Shown one piece after another: positions 44,221-54,489 of a DNA stretch of 64,000 nt. This DNA comes from Podospora pseudoanserina (taxonomy: Eukaryota > Ascomycota > Sordariomycetes > Sordariales > Podosporaceae), in NCBI RefSeq assembly GCF_035222485.1, contig NC_085925.1:2914001-2978000 (forward strand), given 5' to 3'. Each line of letters starts with the position of its first letter. Positions within the stretch are counted from its first letter, which is position 1. A program made the translations under genes and the position numbers. Below the pieces are notes generated by a model that did not search any database, was not told where the DNA came from, and saw only the letters and a list, made by a program, of their open reading frames with translations.

Positions 44221-45483
44221 CTATTGAGCCTTCTTTCCCTCCCTTCCCCTCGACACCCTCTCATCCCTCTCCCACATCAAAACCGTCGCCAACGCCACCG
44301 GTCCACCAGCCAGCAACCATCCCACCATTTTCCCGATCCCAACACAACTACCCTTACCCACAGAAGCCATGTAGTTGTACCCAGCCCAAACCACCATCGC
44401 CAAACTAGGACACCCAATATCATAATGCAAAAAATGCTTCGTCAACCCCGGCAACCAGCTCAAATCAGCCTTATTCTCCCCTCCCAGCGCAGCCACCTTG
44501 GCCAGATCCACCGCAGGCGGGTTCCAAACACCATATGGGACAAACACATTGCTGAAGGTCGTCTGGGTGATCATGTCCTTCAGCCAAGCCGGTCCGAACG
44601 GCATTGAGGATGGTGTCAGACACACCAAAAGGATAGGGAGATGGACCACAACCGAAGTGAAGATGACGAAGCGGTAGTGGTTGGCGAGTGACTTCCCTAC
44701 CCCATACTGTGTCGTTGTCGTGTTGTACTTGCGAGGGAAGCAAACAAAGTTCATGCCGCGGTGAATAAGAAATTGCAAAACAGGGAAAACCTGCCACAGA
44801 GCCGTGGTGTCGTAGTGTGATTTTCCTGGGATGATCGATGGCGTAGGCAATGACATGATCACGGCTGGGACAATATATGCCAATGTCATACTCAACGGCA
44901 AGTGTCGAACTTCCCCTTCTGGAACAGAAATATCATCCGTTGCTGGGGACGTGGTGAATAAATGCAAAATTAGATATGACGGAACAGTCAAAGCATAGGT
45001 GAAACTCTGGATGATATTCCCAAAGGTGTTTGTCCTATTCATTTGCCCCGTCAGTATCATTTTCTGTGTCATGAAAAAACTTGGAAAATGGTTGACTCAC
45101 CAGCTTACAACCCTCCCTCTATTCGCCCTCCGATGCGCCTCAACACTCACCAGCGCCCATCCAGAGAAAAACATCCCCATTGTCCAGACATAAGCGAGGT
45201 CAACATCCCAGTTTCTTTCTCCGTTGACCAATCCGCTGAAGAAGCCGATGAGGATGCCCATGCGTGTGTCTAGCGCTTTGTTGCCAGTATAACGCGGGTC
45301 AAAGGATTCCGGTCCACCAGGCACGTAAGGTACACCGTCCAAGTTGCCAGAGGTAGCGGTCAGAATGGAGAAATATCCCGTTTGGAAGCCATTGACCATT
45401 GTGCCGCAGATGCCCAGGGCCAACAAGGGAAGGATGAGCAAAAGCGGGGGTGTTTTGGAGGGGTTGTGGTTGTTGTTGGCCAT
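44221..45483 (-). CDS. Multi-pass membrane protein of unknown function
   Basis: Seen: exon 1 at 45101-45483 and exon 2 at 44221-45034 give 398 residues. The GTGAGT donor at 45100 restores the frame exactly, whereas the nearby GTAAGC does not. The N-terminus is MANNNHNPSKTPPLLLILPL. Hydrophobic helices follow, with landmarks GTMVNGFQTGYFSILTAT, NGERNWDVDLAYVWTMGMFF, NTFGNIIQSFTYALTVPSYL, LPLSMTLAYIVPAVIMSLP, YRFVIFTSVVVHLPILLVCL and VGWLLAGGPVALATVLMW. About eight helices in all. Conserved Asn/Glu/Asp between helices (NGERNWD) hints at an enzyme or transporter; integral-membrane cyclases of fungal terpenoid pathways are one possibility, but no cluster partners are present. The frame is intact. 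Confidence 0.7.
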
Positions 45484-45772
45484 GTTGGGTGCTGATTGAT
45501 TAGTTTGGTCGACAATAAAAAGTGGTCAAAGAGCGGAATGTAGGAAGCAAAGTGATGAGGGAAGACAAGTTTAAAACAATAAGAAATTGATGAGAAAATC
45601 GTAGTGTGAATGTGCGGCACAGCACCAAAAGTCGTTCCTGCAGGCCACCCTGGCTACCTCTTGGCAAAGCTCAATTTCGAAGGATTCTTGACAAAACAAT
45701 CCAAGCCGGAGCACTCTTCAATTTTGCCCATAACGAAAAACGTGTGTTCAAGATCCACTGCTCATCTTGCCT

Positions 45773-46725
45773 CTATCCGTACATCATCATCGGCCTTAAC
45801 AAGTTCTGGGCTTGTAGGAATTGCGCTAGAGTCCATCCATACAAATGAACCCAAGGAGAAATGTCATTGCAAACCTCGGCTTCCTCCTCTGTCTTTGACA
45901 GTGACTCGATGGATGCAGCGGGACTGATAACTCCCCCGCGATTGAAAAGCACTTTCCAGCCTTGAGTTGTAGACCCTGTCTCCGCCGGCAGAACTGTCAA
46001 GGCTTCCCGTAATGAAATGGCTAGGGTCTTCAGCATCCAGTCAAATACTGGTGCATAATCAGGGCCGTACATATCTTGCACTACTGTTGGAGGCTTTATT
46101 CGCAATAGATCAAGGCACTCGGGCTTTGATCAATGAAGTTTTTCAGTAGAACTGCAAAGCAGGGGTCGTCTTTCACAGACTTGTTGACATCGGCGCCCAA
46201 CAGAATCAGCTCGTAAGAATGCCGAGCAGCTATTGCCATCGGTGCTGTCGAACAGGCGCAAGACTCGGCCAGCTCAAGAATTGCAAACCGTCATTGCCAG
46301 TAGGTCAAAGAGCAAAGTGTGGGGAGGTTTTGGCTTGAACTTCCCGACTGACTGAACAACAAGAGCGTTGTGATGTCTTGCGATGTTCATCTTGGAAGTT
46401 CAGATCATCTTTATTCCCTAGATTCAAGCATGCGGGGTCGTAACCGGGTCCAAACATACGGTCCAGGACTTCAAAAATTTACAAATTTTTACTGAAGCTT
46501 GGAGGCATGTTGCTGAGAATTGACTTTACCATCCGATTGTTGCCCATTTTCAACAGCCAACCAGATTGCGGAGGGAGGGATGACTCCAGCAGTGGTCGGA
46601 ATAGCACCCCCAAAATATCCGTCGCTCAAAGACAACAGTGCCTGGCGTTGCGAAATGGTTCCACGATTTTCCATGCATGAATGGGGATCACTGTTACCAG
46701 TGATATCAGGAATAAAAAGCAAGCT
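45773..46725 (-). pseudogene. Ankyrin-like relic downstream of HET region
   Basis: Several frames carry ankyrin-like phrases: AARHSYELILLGADVNKS, PCFAVLLKNFIDQSPSALI, NRMVKSILSNMPPSF and APVFDWMLKTLAISLREAL. Stops and frame changes separate them. They may be the C-terminal part of the HET-domain frame upstream, since HET plus ankyrin fusions are common in fungi. Assignment is tentative. Confidence 0.4.
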
Positions 46726-46727
46726 CT

Positions 46728-47597
46728 CTAGCTCGTGGAGGGGAAATCGTTCGGGAGCAAGGTCGATCGGCGATGAGGAGTCACACGAGCTCGACGCGCA
46801 GAAAACACTTCCAGGAGCTTATCCACAGCTCGGTTCGTCGTATGTGCCACAAAGCCAACATCTTGGGGTTTCGAGAGCCACCTCTGCCTCTCTGTACTCG
46901 AGTATTCCCGGACATAATCTTCTCCTTCATCACCAGAACCCAAATAATGGGGCCGGAACTGCCAATATTGTGCCGTCCAATTCTCGTAGTGAAGCAACTT
47001 CTGCAGGATCTCACTTGCGTCGTAATACTCGAGGGGGTCACTCAAAGCATCGACTAAAGCGCAGGCGGCTAACCAGTTGCCTTGAATCACGCGGTTGGCC
47101 ATACTGTAAATTCTGGGTATTAAGGGGATCTGCCCCTGCTTCTCCGTATCGTTGATTTGGCTGATGCAGATAACGTCAATCCACAGGACCCTGACAATCT
47201 CAGGATCACGAAGACACAACAAAGCCTCGTGGAGGTTGTGTGTCACCAGCAGCTCCAGGCCATCAATGTATATACTCCTGGAAAAGTCGCAAGTGACCCA
47301 GGAGTAAGACAAGGCTTCATATAGATGCATTACCTGCGTCACTTGTAGCAAAGGATACTCGACAAGTCTGGCTTCGATCCGACCGTCATGTTCCCGACTG
47401 GGTATGAGATGGAGCAGATGAATATTCCCCACCTTTGTCAAAGACGCATAAGGATATTCTTGTTCAAGGCGGCCATGAACAGGCGCGTCTGCTCGATCCC
47501 TATAGCGTGTGATCGTTCCATGCTGAGTCAGTTGACTGTCTTTCGGGGCCGGGTCATTTCGGGTAGCTTCCTCTTGGGGTCCATGCTGCCGTGACAT
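46728..47597 (-). CDS. HET-domain protein, C-terminal part uncertain
   Basis: Member of the fungal HET (heterokaryon incompatibility) group. Seen: from ATG at 47597 the chain carries EYPYASLTKVGNIHLLHLIP, YEALSYSWV (HET motif 1), LLVTHNLHEALLCLRDPEI, LWIDVICISQINDTEKQGQI (motif 2) and PRIYSMANRV. After this point the sequence departs from the family (the usual VVWLG is absent) and later returns a SATE-like tail rich in Arg. It ends at 46728. Either an intron is missed near 47090 or the gene is a relic continuous with the ankyrin-like remnants downstream. The longer open frame back to 47876 is less convincing than the 47597 start. Two HET loci occur in this window; they are not close copies. 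Confidence 0.6.
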   Translation of the reverse strand: MSRQHGPQEEATRNDPAPKDSQLTQHGTITRYRDRADAPVHGRLEQEYPYASLTKVGNIHLLHLIPSREHDGRIEARLVEYPLLQVTQVMHLYEALSYSWVTCDFSRSIYIDGLELLVTHNLHEALLCLRDPEIVRVLWIDVICISQINDTEKQGQIPLIPRIYSMANRVIQGNWLAACALVDALSDPLEYYDASEILQKLLHYENWTAQYWQFRPHYLGSGDEGEDYVREYSSTERQRWLSKPQDVGFVAHTTNRAVDKLLEVFSARRARVTPHRRSTLLPNDFPSTS

Positions 47598-48057
47598 GTT
47601 AGGACCTCGGACAGCAATTTGCAGTTTTTGATGCCTCAGTTTCGTAGGTACCCGCCCTGTTGCTCTTGATGAAGAAGAATTTGAAGGCAGATGACGCTTG
47701 TTCCATATCGTAAGGCATCGTTTGGGAGCCAATGTGGGGCTACACACATTACACACGTCTCCAATGATCAAAAAGAGTCCGCTAGCGCGACTACATCTTA
47801 GGTAGTTTCTCCAAAGTCCATTATAATTTACTGCAAGGGAATAAGAGAGTAATCTGTAATCCCGAGACGTATGCATTTATTCTCCTCTAAGCTCTACCAT
47901 AAGGGATACCTGTCCTGAGAAGACTCCGTGAAGCCGCAGGTCTGTCAATATTCCCAGCACAATGCGCTAATATCGACTTCCAGATAACACCCCCAACCAT
48001 CTTTCCCTCCAACCCCCCTCCACCATAGCCTCATAGGCTCATAGCGGCAAGAAACCA
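47598..48057. other. Intergenic spacer
   Basis: Promoter side of the HET frame and 3' flank of the small basic protein. No gene is seen. Confidence 0.45.
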
Positions 48058-48354
48058 TCAACGCTTAGCGTTGGCGAAGAGGCCAATGGGGAATTTGGCA
48101 AGCCGCTGACCGCGCTCAGGCTTGGGTGGGGGAGCAACAATCTTTCGGACGCCGCGCTTGCTTGGGCGAGGCGGTCTTTTCATTCCTCCGGCAGGCGGCG
48201 GAGCGGCTTTGGCGGGTGGTGGGGCTGCCTGTCGTACGGGCAGAGCATTGCTTGGAGCCGGTGCAGGGCGACCGGCCTGGACTTTATTTGTAGGAGCAGG
48301 TGCCTTGGCTGGTGCCTTGGCTGGTGCTGCTGTCTTTGTGGGGAGGAGAGGCAT
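48058..48354 (-). CDS. Small basic Ala/Pro-rich protein, 98 residues
   Basis: Not recognised. Seen: a single open exon from ATG at 48354 to a stop at 48058. The first part is a run of Ala-Pro-Lys repeats (KAPAKAPAPTNKVQAG, NALPVRQAAPPPAKAAPPP). The end is strongly basic, with MKRPPRPSKRGVRKIV and GQRLAKFPIGLFANAKR. There is no signal peptide. Composition resembles disordered, nucleic-acid-binding tails. Low complexity makes the call uncertain, though the strong third-position bias and clean start favour a real gene. Confidence 0.5.
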   Translation of the reverse strand: MPLLPTKTAAPAKAPAKAPAPTNKVQAGRPAPAPSNALPVRQAAPPPAKAAPPPAGGMKRPPRPSKRGVRKIVAPPPKPERGQRLAKFPIGLFANAKR

Positions 48355-48912
48355 GGTGCAGGTGGTAATAAGAGTTAAAGCGGTGTGAACGGTTTCGATA
48401 GTGTCGACGAAGGACTGGGGCTTTGCGCTGAAGCAGGAGATGTGGATATATGTCGTCGGGGCTGGTTAACAAGATGTGAGGATGTTGCCCTCTGTTTGAA
48501 GGGCACCGTGACGGCGGTCTTATAGGTGAACCAAATCCTATTTTTGGACGGCTCTGGGTAGGTAGCTTGTCATCCAAGGTTGAAATGAACTGGAGTACGA
48601 TAATCCGAGGCCCAAGGGTGCTGGGCCTCACGGCACTGGGCAACCTGAGACAAGACTAATTTGTAACGACTGCAAAAATATAACATAGGTGAGATTCCTC
48701 TGTCCTAGCGCTGTTTGTGCCCTTAGCTAGCGGCGTGGGTGTAACAAAGCCCCATGTACGGCTCAGCAACCGTAGGTGGGGCAAGTTGAAGACCAACAGA
48801 CCTGCCATCGCACCACAGCCTTCTTATTGCCCGTTGCCCCACGTTCCCTTGCTTCATCGGCCCTTTACTTGCCAGATTAATCTGACCTGAACACTTGCAA
48901 ACACCACCCACC
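48355..48912. other. Divergent intergenic region
   Basis: Shared upstream region of the small basic protein (minus) and the kinase-fold gene (plus). No gene is seen. Confidence 0.5.
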
Positions 48913-50007
48913 ATGCCTTCACCTCCCGGAACTAAAGTCCCTGTGACGTGGCAACCGCCGGCGGACCCGGACAAGCCTGCCTGTCCGTACCGCAGAAACT
49001 TCACGGTGGACATCAAGAGCCATACTCCTCCCCCACCTTTTGGTGGCCGAGACTACGGTCGTGGTGAAACACGGACAGCAGTGCCCGACCAGACTCTGCG
49101 GTCTATTAAGCATACCGAGCTTGTCATGAGGAACCCACCCCTGGGAACAGCCAATCCGCCAGCGCAGAAGACTGCGACACTGACCATCAATGGCGAGCTC
49201 GCCGTCGCCGATGGCCGGGGTGCACAGTTAGCCATTTGCACCTTCATGCCAAAGATCGCTGGGCAGCGCGCCTTCCAGGCCGTGGCAAAAATTTACGACG
49301 CGCTGTATTACTCATTCCGCAACAAGGACATACCATCTGTGCCTGTCGATGTTACCTTCGATGCGGACAAGGACTACAGCCGTGAGGCCGCAGCCTACGA
49401 GCACCTGAACAAGGAAAGAGAAGCGGGCGCACTGGCCCCAAGATACTTTGGTTCTTGGACCTTCAACGTGACCATCCGAATTGGCGGCACCATTCAGCAA
49501 CGTCCAGTTCGTATGATTCTCATCGAGAACGTCCCTGGACCTAGCATCAGCCAGCTTTGTCTTCCCAACAGCGGAGTCGCTCTTGACCGGGCATCTCGCC
49601 TGGAGATCCTGGGGAGGGTGCTAGATGGCAATGCGAGATTGCTGTTCAAAGGAATCGCACAGAACGATCTGGCTGCCCGTAACGTCATCTGTGCTTACCC
49701 ACCAGGCACAATGCCCAGCGCCATGCGGCAGCCTCCCCAACGAATCGTCCTGATCGACTACAATGCCGCCATTGTATATGAAAAGACAAGGCATGGAATT
49801 CGGCCATGGCAGAGACCGAGGTCCGCGCTCCCACCGAACCCCATGGAGCTCTACTGGCAAGATACACTCGTGGAGTTCCGAGGCTGGATCCCATCAGAGT
49901 GGGAAGCGACACCCAGGTTGCGTCAGGAGTGGTTGAGAAGTCGCTTTGGAGGACAGAATGCGGCCAAGTATGCACCACTCAAGACAACACTGGAGATTGC
50001 CAAATAG
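48913..50007 (+). CDS. Divergent protein-kinase-fold protein, 364 residues
   Basis: Seen: one exon without stops. AFQAVAKIYDALYY (about 125-138) fits the ATP-binding lysine strand. YSREAAAYEHLNKEREAGAL fits helix C with its Glu. MILIENVPGPSISQLC fits the hinge. AQNDLAARNVIC near 260-270 is a catalytic-loop pattern (usual HxDLxxxNV with the His replaced by Gln and the Asp moved). QRIVLIDYNAAIVY stands where DFG is expected (D kept, F and G changed). The first 100 residues are Pro-rich with GRDYGRGETR. The changed loop and DFG suggest altered or lost catalysis, or a fungus-specific kinase-like family. ATG at 48913 is chosen because earlier in-frame codons are not ATG. Confidence 0.75.
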   Translation: MPSPPGTKVPVTWQPPADPDKPACPYRRNFTVDIKSHTPPPPFGGRDYGRGETRTAVPDQTLRSIKHTELVMRNPPLGTANPPAQKTATLTINGELAVADGRGAQLAICTFMPKIAGQRAFQAVAKIYDALYYSFRNKDIPSVPVDVTFDADKDYSREAAAYEHLNKEREAGALAPRYFGSWTFNVTIRIGGTIQQRPVRMILIENVPGPSISQLCLPNSGVALDRASRLEILGRVLDGNARLLFKGIAQNDLAARNVICAYPPGTMPSAMRQPPQRIVLIDYNAAIVYEKTRHGIRPWQRPRSALPPNPMELYWQDTLVEFRGWIPSEWEATPRLRQEWLRSRFGGQNAAKYAPLKTTLEIAK

Positions 50008-50924
50008 GAGTGTTAGCTTGTGTTCTTGCTCTTTGGCAGCAAGTCAGTTGTATGTACTTGAGAGTTTAAGGGGTTCCTGGGCAACTAATGGGCACCGTGG
50101 CTTTGAAGATTTCTCAGGGGTAGTATACTTCAGAATGACCAAGTACCTTGGCTATTGGATAACGGAAAGCACCCGGATATCTCAGGAATAGAATAACCAC
50201 CGTCTATCAAACACAATATCACACTAGACCCATCGTAAATAAGTATTTGATACTATCATTTTCACTTACCTACATACAGCACTGAACAATGCTTAATAAT
50301 GGTCATAATCCAAAGATCCTTGAGTTCTATCAGTGGTAGGCTTCTTATAATATTACCTACCTAAACTATCCCCTGAAGGCATAGTTTCTATCCATGTATG
50401 TGTAGGACTTAATAGCAGCAGTGCTAACTTGCGACGTGCTACACAAATTGCTTCCAGACGCATATGACCCTCCCAGCAGTCGAGCTCTACAACGGCTCAC
50501 GATATCTATTTCGGGGACTATTTTGAGGATTACATGGATACACGTCGGGTCACGACAATCTTCGCGAATTTGAAACTCGACGACCGTCGCTCTTTGAAAC
50601 AGAGTACTAGCTCCACATCCACACCTCCTACGCCGTACTGGCGCCCCGCCGCTTCCGTCCAACCTATGCCGCAGAATACGAGTAAGACCAACAATGTATT
50701 CGAAGCGGCGTTGGACAGCAACCCGCCGCAAGCCATTGCCATAATTATCTACCTTGCTTCCTGAAGCTAGTCGTAGTCTTCATACTTATATCACATCGTC
50801 CACCTCTTGTTCAAGAGCTGATCTGCCTCAAACCTGAACACATCGTCTTCGTCTTACACATCTGCAAAGCAATTACGCCACCCTATACTTCAGACCTCTT
50901 TTTCCCAACCGTTACTCTTGCAAA
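50008..50924. other. Intergenic, no gene supported
   Basis: Spacer between the kinase-fold and PD-(D/E)XK-like genes, both on the plus strand. A short open frame at 50534-50764 has no motif. Confidence 0.45.
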
Positions 50925-51767
50925 ATGGCCCAACCAGTCCGTATCTCCCAATCTTTCGCCAACGTCGCGACAAACGCTCTCCCCACCTACCCCAACCCTC
51001 ATGGAAATGCCAACGCCACCATCTCCGGTGACTCAACCCGCGACACAGACCCCCCCTATTTTGCGATTGCCTCCCAGAACAACTGGAACAACCTGGGCAC
51101 CAGCTTCTTAGGCAACCACCCCGCCTCCACCACCCCCAACCATCAGCTCAACGTCGAGACCGTCTCCCTCCGCGAAGACGCCGTCCATCACGGCAGCGAA
51201 GGCGACGTCGTCCGCTCGGCCGCAATGTACCTCCTCCACCCCATCAATCAAGCCCTCAGCACCCACCCCAACATCGCCATCACCTGCCAGTCCGAAGCCT
51301 CCACCAACCGCATCCGCAGCGACATCACCTACTATCGCCACCCCAACACGGCCAACCCAAACTTCAAGGCCTTTGCCGTCGTCGAGTTCAAGAAGCGCGG
51401 CGTGATCACGGCGGCCGAGTTCGCCACCACGATCAGGTCCCAAACCGTCCCCACGCAACAGGTGGTTGACAACACGGTGGCAGCCGCCATGGCCCTGCCC
51501 CACGGCAAGCAGACGTACTTTGCCGGGGACTCGTTTGTGCTGATCAAGCAGGCGGCTTCGTACGCGGTGGCGCACAGGACGCCGTATGTGGCGCTGTTTG
51601 ATTGGGACTTTCTGGTGCTGGTGCACTTCACGCAGATGACGCCGACGATGGACTATGTGGGGGATTACTGCCAGCTGCAGGTGATTCCGGCTGCGCAGTC
51701 GTCGGCGATGAGGGGGGCGTTGTTGGGATTTTTGGCACATGCTTACGATAATGCTCCGGCTGTGTAG
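50925..51767 (+). CDS. Predicted PD-(D/E)XK nuclease-fold protein, 280 residues
   Basis: Seen: single exon, strong third-position C bias, no stops. The region HGSEGDVVRSAAMYLLHP gives a helix with Glu. SEASTNRIRSDITYYRH gives the Asp strand, and FAVVEFKKRGVIT gives ExK, in the order expected for a restriction-endonuclease-like core. Later, FVLIKQAASYAVAHRTPYV and ALFDWDFLVLV fit the QxxxY helix and following strand seen in fungal PD-(D/E)XK proteins. The N-terminal 60 residues are Asn/Pro-rich. Such domains occur in fungi alone or beside kinase-like domains, and the neighbour 0.9 kb upstream is kinase-like. No signal peptide. Enzyme activity is inferred from motif order only. Confidence 0.65.
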   Translation: MAQPVRISQSFANVATNALPTYPNPHGNANATISGDSTRDTDPPYFAIASQNNWNNLGTSFLGNHPASTTPNHQLNVETVSLREDAVHHGSEGDVVRSAAMYLLHPINQALSTHPNIAITCQSEASTNRIRSDITYYRHPNTANPNFKAFAVVEFKKRGVITAAEFATTIRSQTVPTQQVVDNTVAAAMALPHGKQTYFAGDSFVLIKQAASYAVAHRTPYVALFDWDFLVLVHFTQMTPTMDYVGDYCQLQVIPAAQSSAMRGALLGFLAHAYDNAPAV

Positions 51768-52397
51768 GTCGAGTTCATACAAGATTGGGTAGGTAAGGTA
51801 GGGGGTGCGGAGGGGGACCTAGATATCAAACAACTTGTGGTGGGGTTCTGGGAAGACTGGCCGGAACGAACCGAGTCCTGTTAGCTTGCGTTGCGCGATG
51901 TAGCAGGACTCAGAAGGATCAAAGATACCGTAATATTAAACATATCCTAGACCCTGTAAGACAGTTGTATCTGGTAGAGCCATTATGAACAATCTGTCAA
52001 ATATTCCTAAAAGCCTCCAGACTGCCACTGCAGTCTCGTTGTATTTCATCTTCGCCCCAAGTAAAAAACAGCCATCCTCCAGTGGATGGTAGGAGAACAG
52101 TAGGTCAAAGGAACAGCGTGTGGACACGTATCGGAAGCTTGTGTGATCTCTCATACTTCATTTGACAACTAGTAAAAGCAGTCGAAGGGGTAAGTCAAAC
52201 CAATAGACATGGAAAAGTGGAACATAATGTTGATGGAAACACATTTCTCGATTGTTGACGCCATGGTCCTACATAGGTGCCGTCTCCGAATCATCCCCGC
52301 CACCCCAGCCCTTTCTCAGCCAATGAGACCCCATCTAACCGTCTCTGCGTTCTGCGGCTCGATCAACAAGCGAACATGCGTTGCCATGTTGATTCGT
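51768..52397. other. Convergent intergenic spacer
   Basis: Region between the PD-(D/E)XK-like gene and the small secreted peptide. No gene is seen. Confidence 0.5.
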
Positions 52398-52568
52398 CTA
52401 GCAGTTGTCACCAGTGACGACCTCGCGTGGGCCGGTGGGAACGTTAGGATCGATGGGAAGATTCCACTCGACCTCGTTGACGGCGTAGTTGGCGATGGGA
52501 ACAATCACGGCGCCATGGGCGAGCTGGGCGAGAACAGCGCCGATGGCGCAGAAGATCTTGGAGACCAT
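52398..52568 (-). CDS. Very small secreted peptide, 56 residues
   Basis: Not recognised. Seen: ATG at 52568 begins a signal peptide (MVSKIFCAIGAVLAQLAHGA), followed by VIVPIANYAVNEVEWNLP and a short hydrophilic end GPREVVTGDNC. Third positions are strongly C-biased, as in the secreted-protein genes nearby. The upstream region has the usual pyrimidine/CAAC-rich leader seen before other secreted genes here. Only one cysteine remains in the mature part, so it is not a disulfide-stabilised peptide alone. Candidate effector or hormone-like peptide. Confidence 0.6.
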   Translation of the reverse strand: MVSKIFCAIGAVLAQLAHGAVIVPIANYAVNEVEWNLPIDPNVPTGPREVVTGDNC

Positions 52569-53414
52569 ATTCACGGATTGGGGAGCTTCGTGGAGTTTGT
52601 TGGTTGGTAGTTGTTCGTGTCGTTGTTGTTGCTGGAAGAAGAGATTGACAGAAATTGGTCTGGCGATAGGTATGTAGTGCTTTATACCCAGACCTAGAGC
52701 ATTCCAAGGAGCTTCTTCACACAGGACCACAATTGTTGAGAGCTTCCCATGTTGCGCTTTGCCCTATCGCGTCACTTCACTTCAGGCGTGACCGTAGGTA
52801 ATCATCATGGACGGAGCATCTCGACAAATTCACTAGCTTGGAGATGACTTCAATGCAGACTCCGGTGGATCTTCACTGATGAGATATGTCCTGGTTACTT
52901 TATAGAACCCATTTGCTTCGGACTGCGTTGCTCTTAGATAGGTACTCTCAACGAGAGTTGATAAGGTAGCTCATGACCACCCTTTCAATAAGAACGTCAT
53001 CAGTCAAGACTACCGAGGCCGGTTAAATGGTATTGATCTCTTGAACCGCAGCTTCGTGATTTTATAGCCTTTTTTTCAAACCCTACCATGCTAATTCCGA
53101 ACGTGGTTGGAGAAAGGTTTGTTTACGTCTCACCTCTTTAGTCCTACCTAAGGTACCTATGATGTTCCGATATCCAGCCATCACCTTGTGCCAGGGATAC
53201 CGGGATCTACCTTCGTACTCTACTTTGCTTCATAGAATGAGTAAATATTCCCATGGTGCGCTTTAAGTTTACCAATGACTTTAAGCCTCACAAGCCTCCC
53301 AAGCCTCCCAAGCCATTGCGCTGCCTTTTTGTCTTAGCTGGAGGGTAGAGTTTAAAGTTTTCAGTTGATAAACTTTTAAATAAGATACCTTATCTGCAAA
53401 CTTTGCCCTCAAAA
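52569..53414. other. Intergenic, no gene supported
   Basis: Contains the microrepeat CCTCACAAGCCTCCCAAGCC near 53286 and AT-rich sequence before the first direct repeat at 53415. No gene is seen. Confidence 0.45.
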
Positions 53415-53520
53415 GGCTTTCTTAGTGGGTTCTAGTGGTGGGTTTTAGGTGTATATAAGGGAGTCCGCTCCCACAGGAGGGACCTGTTCCTTTCCTCTCT
53501 TCTCCATCAGACAATACAAC
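53415..53520 (+). repeat. Direct repeat with promoter-like TATA, copy 1
   Basis: About 105 bases closely matched by 54375-54489. Shared landmarks in order: a TTTCTTAGTGG-type start, GTATATAAGG (TATA box, 53451), GGAGTCCGCTCCC, CAGGAGGGACCTGTTCCTT and a CT-rich end to ACAATACAAC. Copy 1 lies just before the coiled-coil ORF. It could be a promoter duplicated with a gene, or one terminal repeat of a short LTR-type element; the data do not decide. Confidence 0.6.
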
Positions 53521-53604
53521 CTTCTTCACACTGGTCTTCTTCCCTCTCGAGCTCAAACCATAATAGCCAGCAGCACCTCCAGATAGACATATATCCTCTC
53601 CACC

Positions 53605-54093
53605 ATGGACAGCTTCATCAACAGCATGAAAATCTTCGATTGGCTTCGGGCACCGACGCGCGACAATGACGGTGATGATCTGCGTCAAAAGACGGACCAG
53701 CAAACCCCAAAGACCCAGCCCCAGTGGCATGATCCCGACGAACGCGCTACCCTCTACCAGACCTTCGTCAAAGAGCGTCTTGAGCTACAACGGAGCCTCA
53801 ACAAGAAGATGATGCCGCAGTCAAAACCGAACAGCCCCCACATCAAGAAGATGCAGAGGGAGATGGCTGCTTTGAGACACGAAAAGGATGACTTGCAGCG
53901 AAGGTTTGTGGATGTCCAGGACGAAATGCATGAGTTGGAGCGAGCGTTTAGGAATACCTGTAAGACGCTTGCTCTTTCGCAGGTGGAGGTTACCAAGCTG
54001 AGGGCGGAGAAAAATAAGTATCGCTGTCCGGTGGATATGGACATTGACGAGTTTCTGAGAAGGGGAAGGGAAAGATTGGAGCAGGTCGAATAG
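53605..54093 (+). CDS. Coiled-coil protein between direct repeats
   Basis: Not recognised. Seen: ATG at 53605, 162 residues. The start is MDSFINSMKIFDWLRAPTRD, then a Gln/Pro-rich segment, and from about residue 50 a heptad-rich coil with ERLELQRSLNKKM, REMAALRHEKDDLQRRF and DVQDEMHELERAF. It sits between two similar repeats about 0.96 kb apart and could be a host gene behind a duplicated promoter or the cargo of a short non-autonomous LTR-type element. No enzyme domains of a retroelement (protease, reverse transcriptase, integrase) are visible between the repeats. Confidence 0.5.
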   Translation: MDSFINSMKIFDWLRAPTRDNDGDDLRQKTDQQTPKTQPQWHDPDERATLYQTFVKERLELQRSLNKKMMPQSKPNSPHIKKMQREMAALRHEKDDLQRRFVDVQDEMHELERAFRNTCKTLALSQVEVTKLRAEKNKYRCPVDMDIDEFLRRGRERLEQVE

Positions 54094-54374
54094 GATGTGC
54101 TTCTGGAGGTAGAAGAGGAGAAGGGCGACGAGTTATTGGCTGTATACAGGATGATAGGAAAGCTTGGAGAGGAAGAACGGCGACAGGATGCTACTGGCGG
54201 GAGACTGGAAGGAGGACGACTGTTATGGGATGAGATCCGGTTAGGGTTTGGAAATTTGAAGACTACAACCTCCGTACGGATCGTTGGGAGGTCCCACAGA
54301 TAAGGAGGAATACGGAGGGGGCGCAACAGGCATTACCAAGGGGGCGTAATAGGCTTGTTGATACCGATACGAGG

Positions 54375-54489
54375 TGGCTTTCTCAGTGGATTCTAATTAC
54401 GGTTCAAGTCGTGTATATAAGGCTGAGGGAGTCCGCTCCCGCAGGAGGGTCCTGTTCCTTTTCTTTCTTCTTTATCTGACAATTCAATC
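54375..54489 (+). repeat. Direct repeat with promoter-like TATA, copy 2
   Basis: Second copy of the repeat at 53415-53520, with the same order of landmarks (GTATATAAGG at 54413, GGAGTCCGCTCCC, CAGGAGGGTCCTGTTCC). Differences are mostly transitions and small length changes, so the copies are not recent. Confidence 0.6.

Noticed and set aside
51108-51782. 224-residue minus-strand frame opposite the PD-(D/E)XK-like gene
   Set aside because: Low-complexity Arg/Val/Gly shadow of a C-biased exon.
53605-54489. Full LTR retrotransposon
   Set aside because: No protease, reverse transcriptase, RNase H or integrase motifs lie between the repeats. Only a short non-autonomous element or a gene duplication remains possible.
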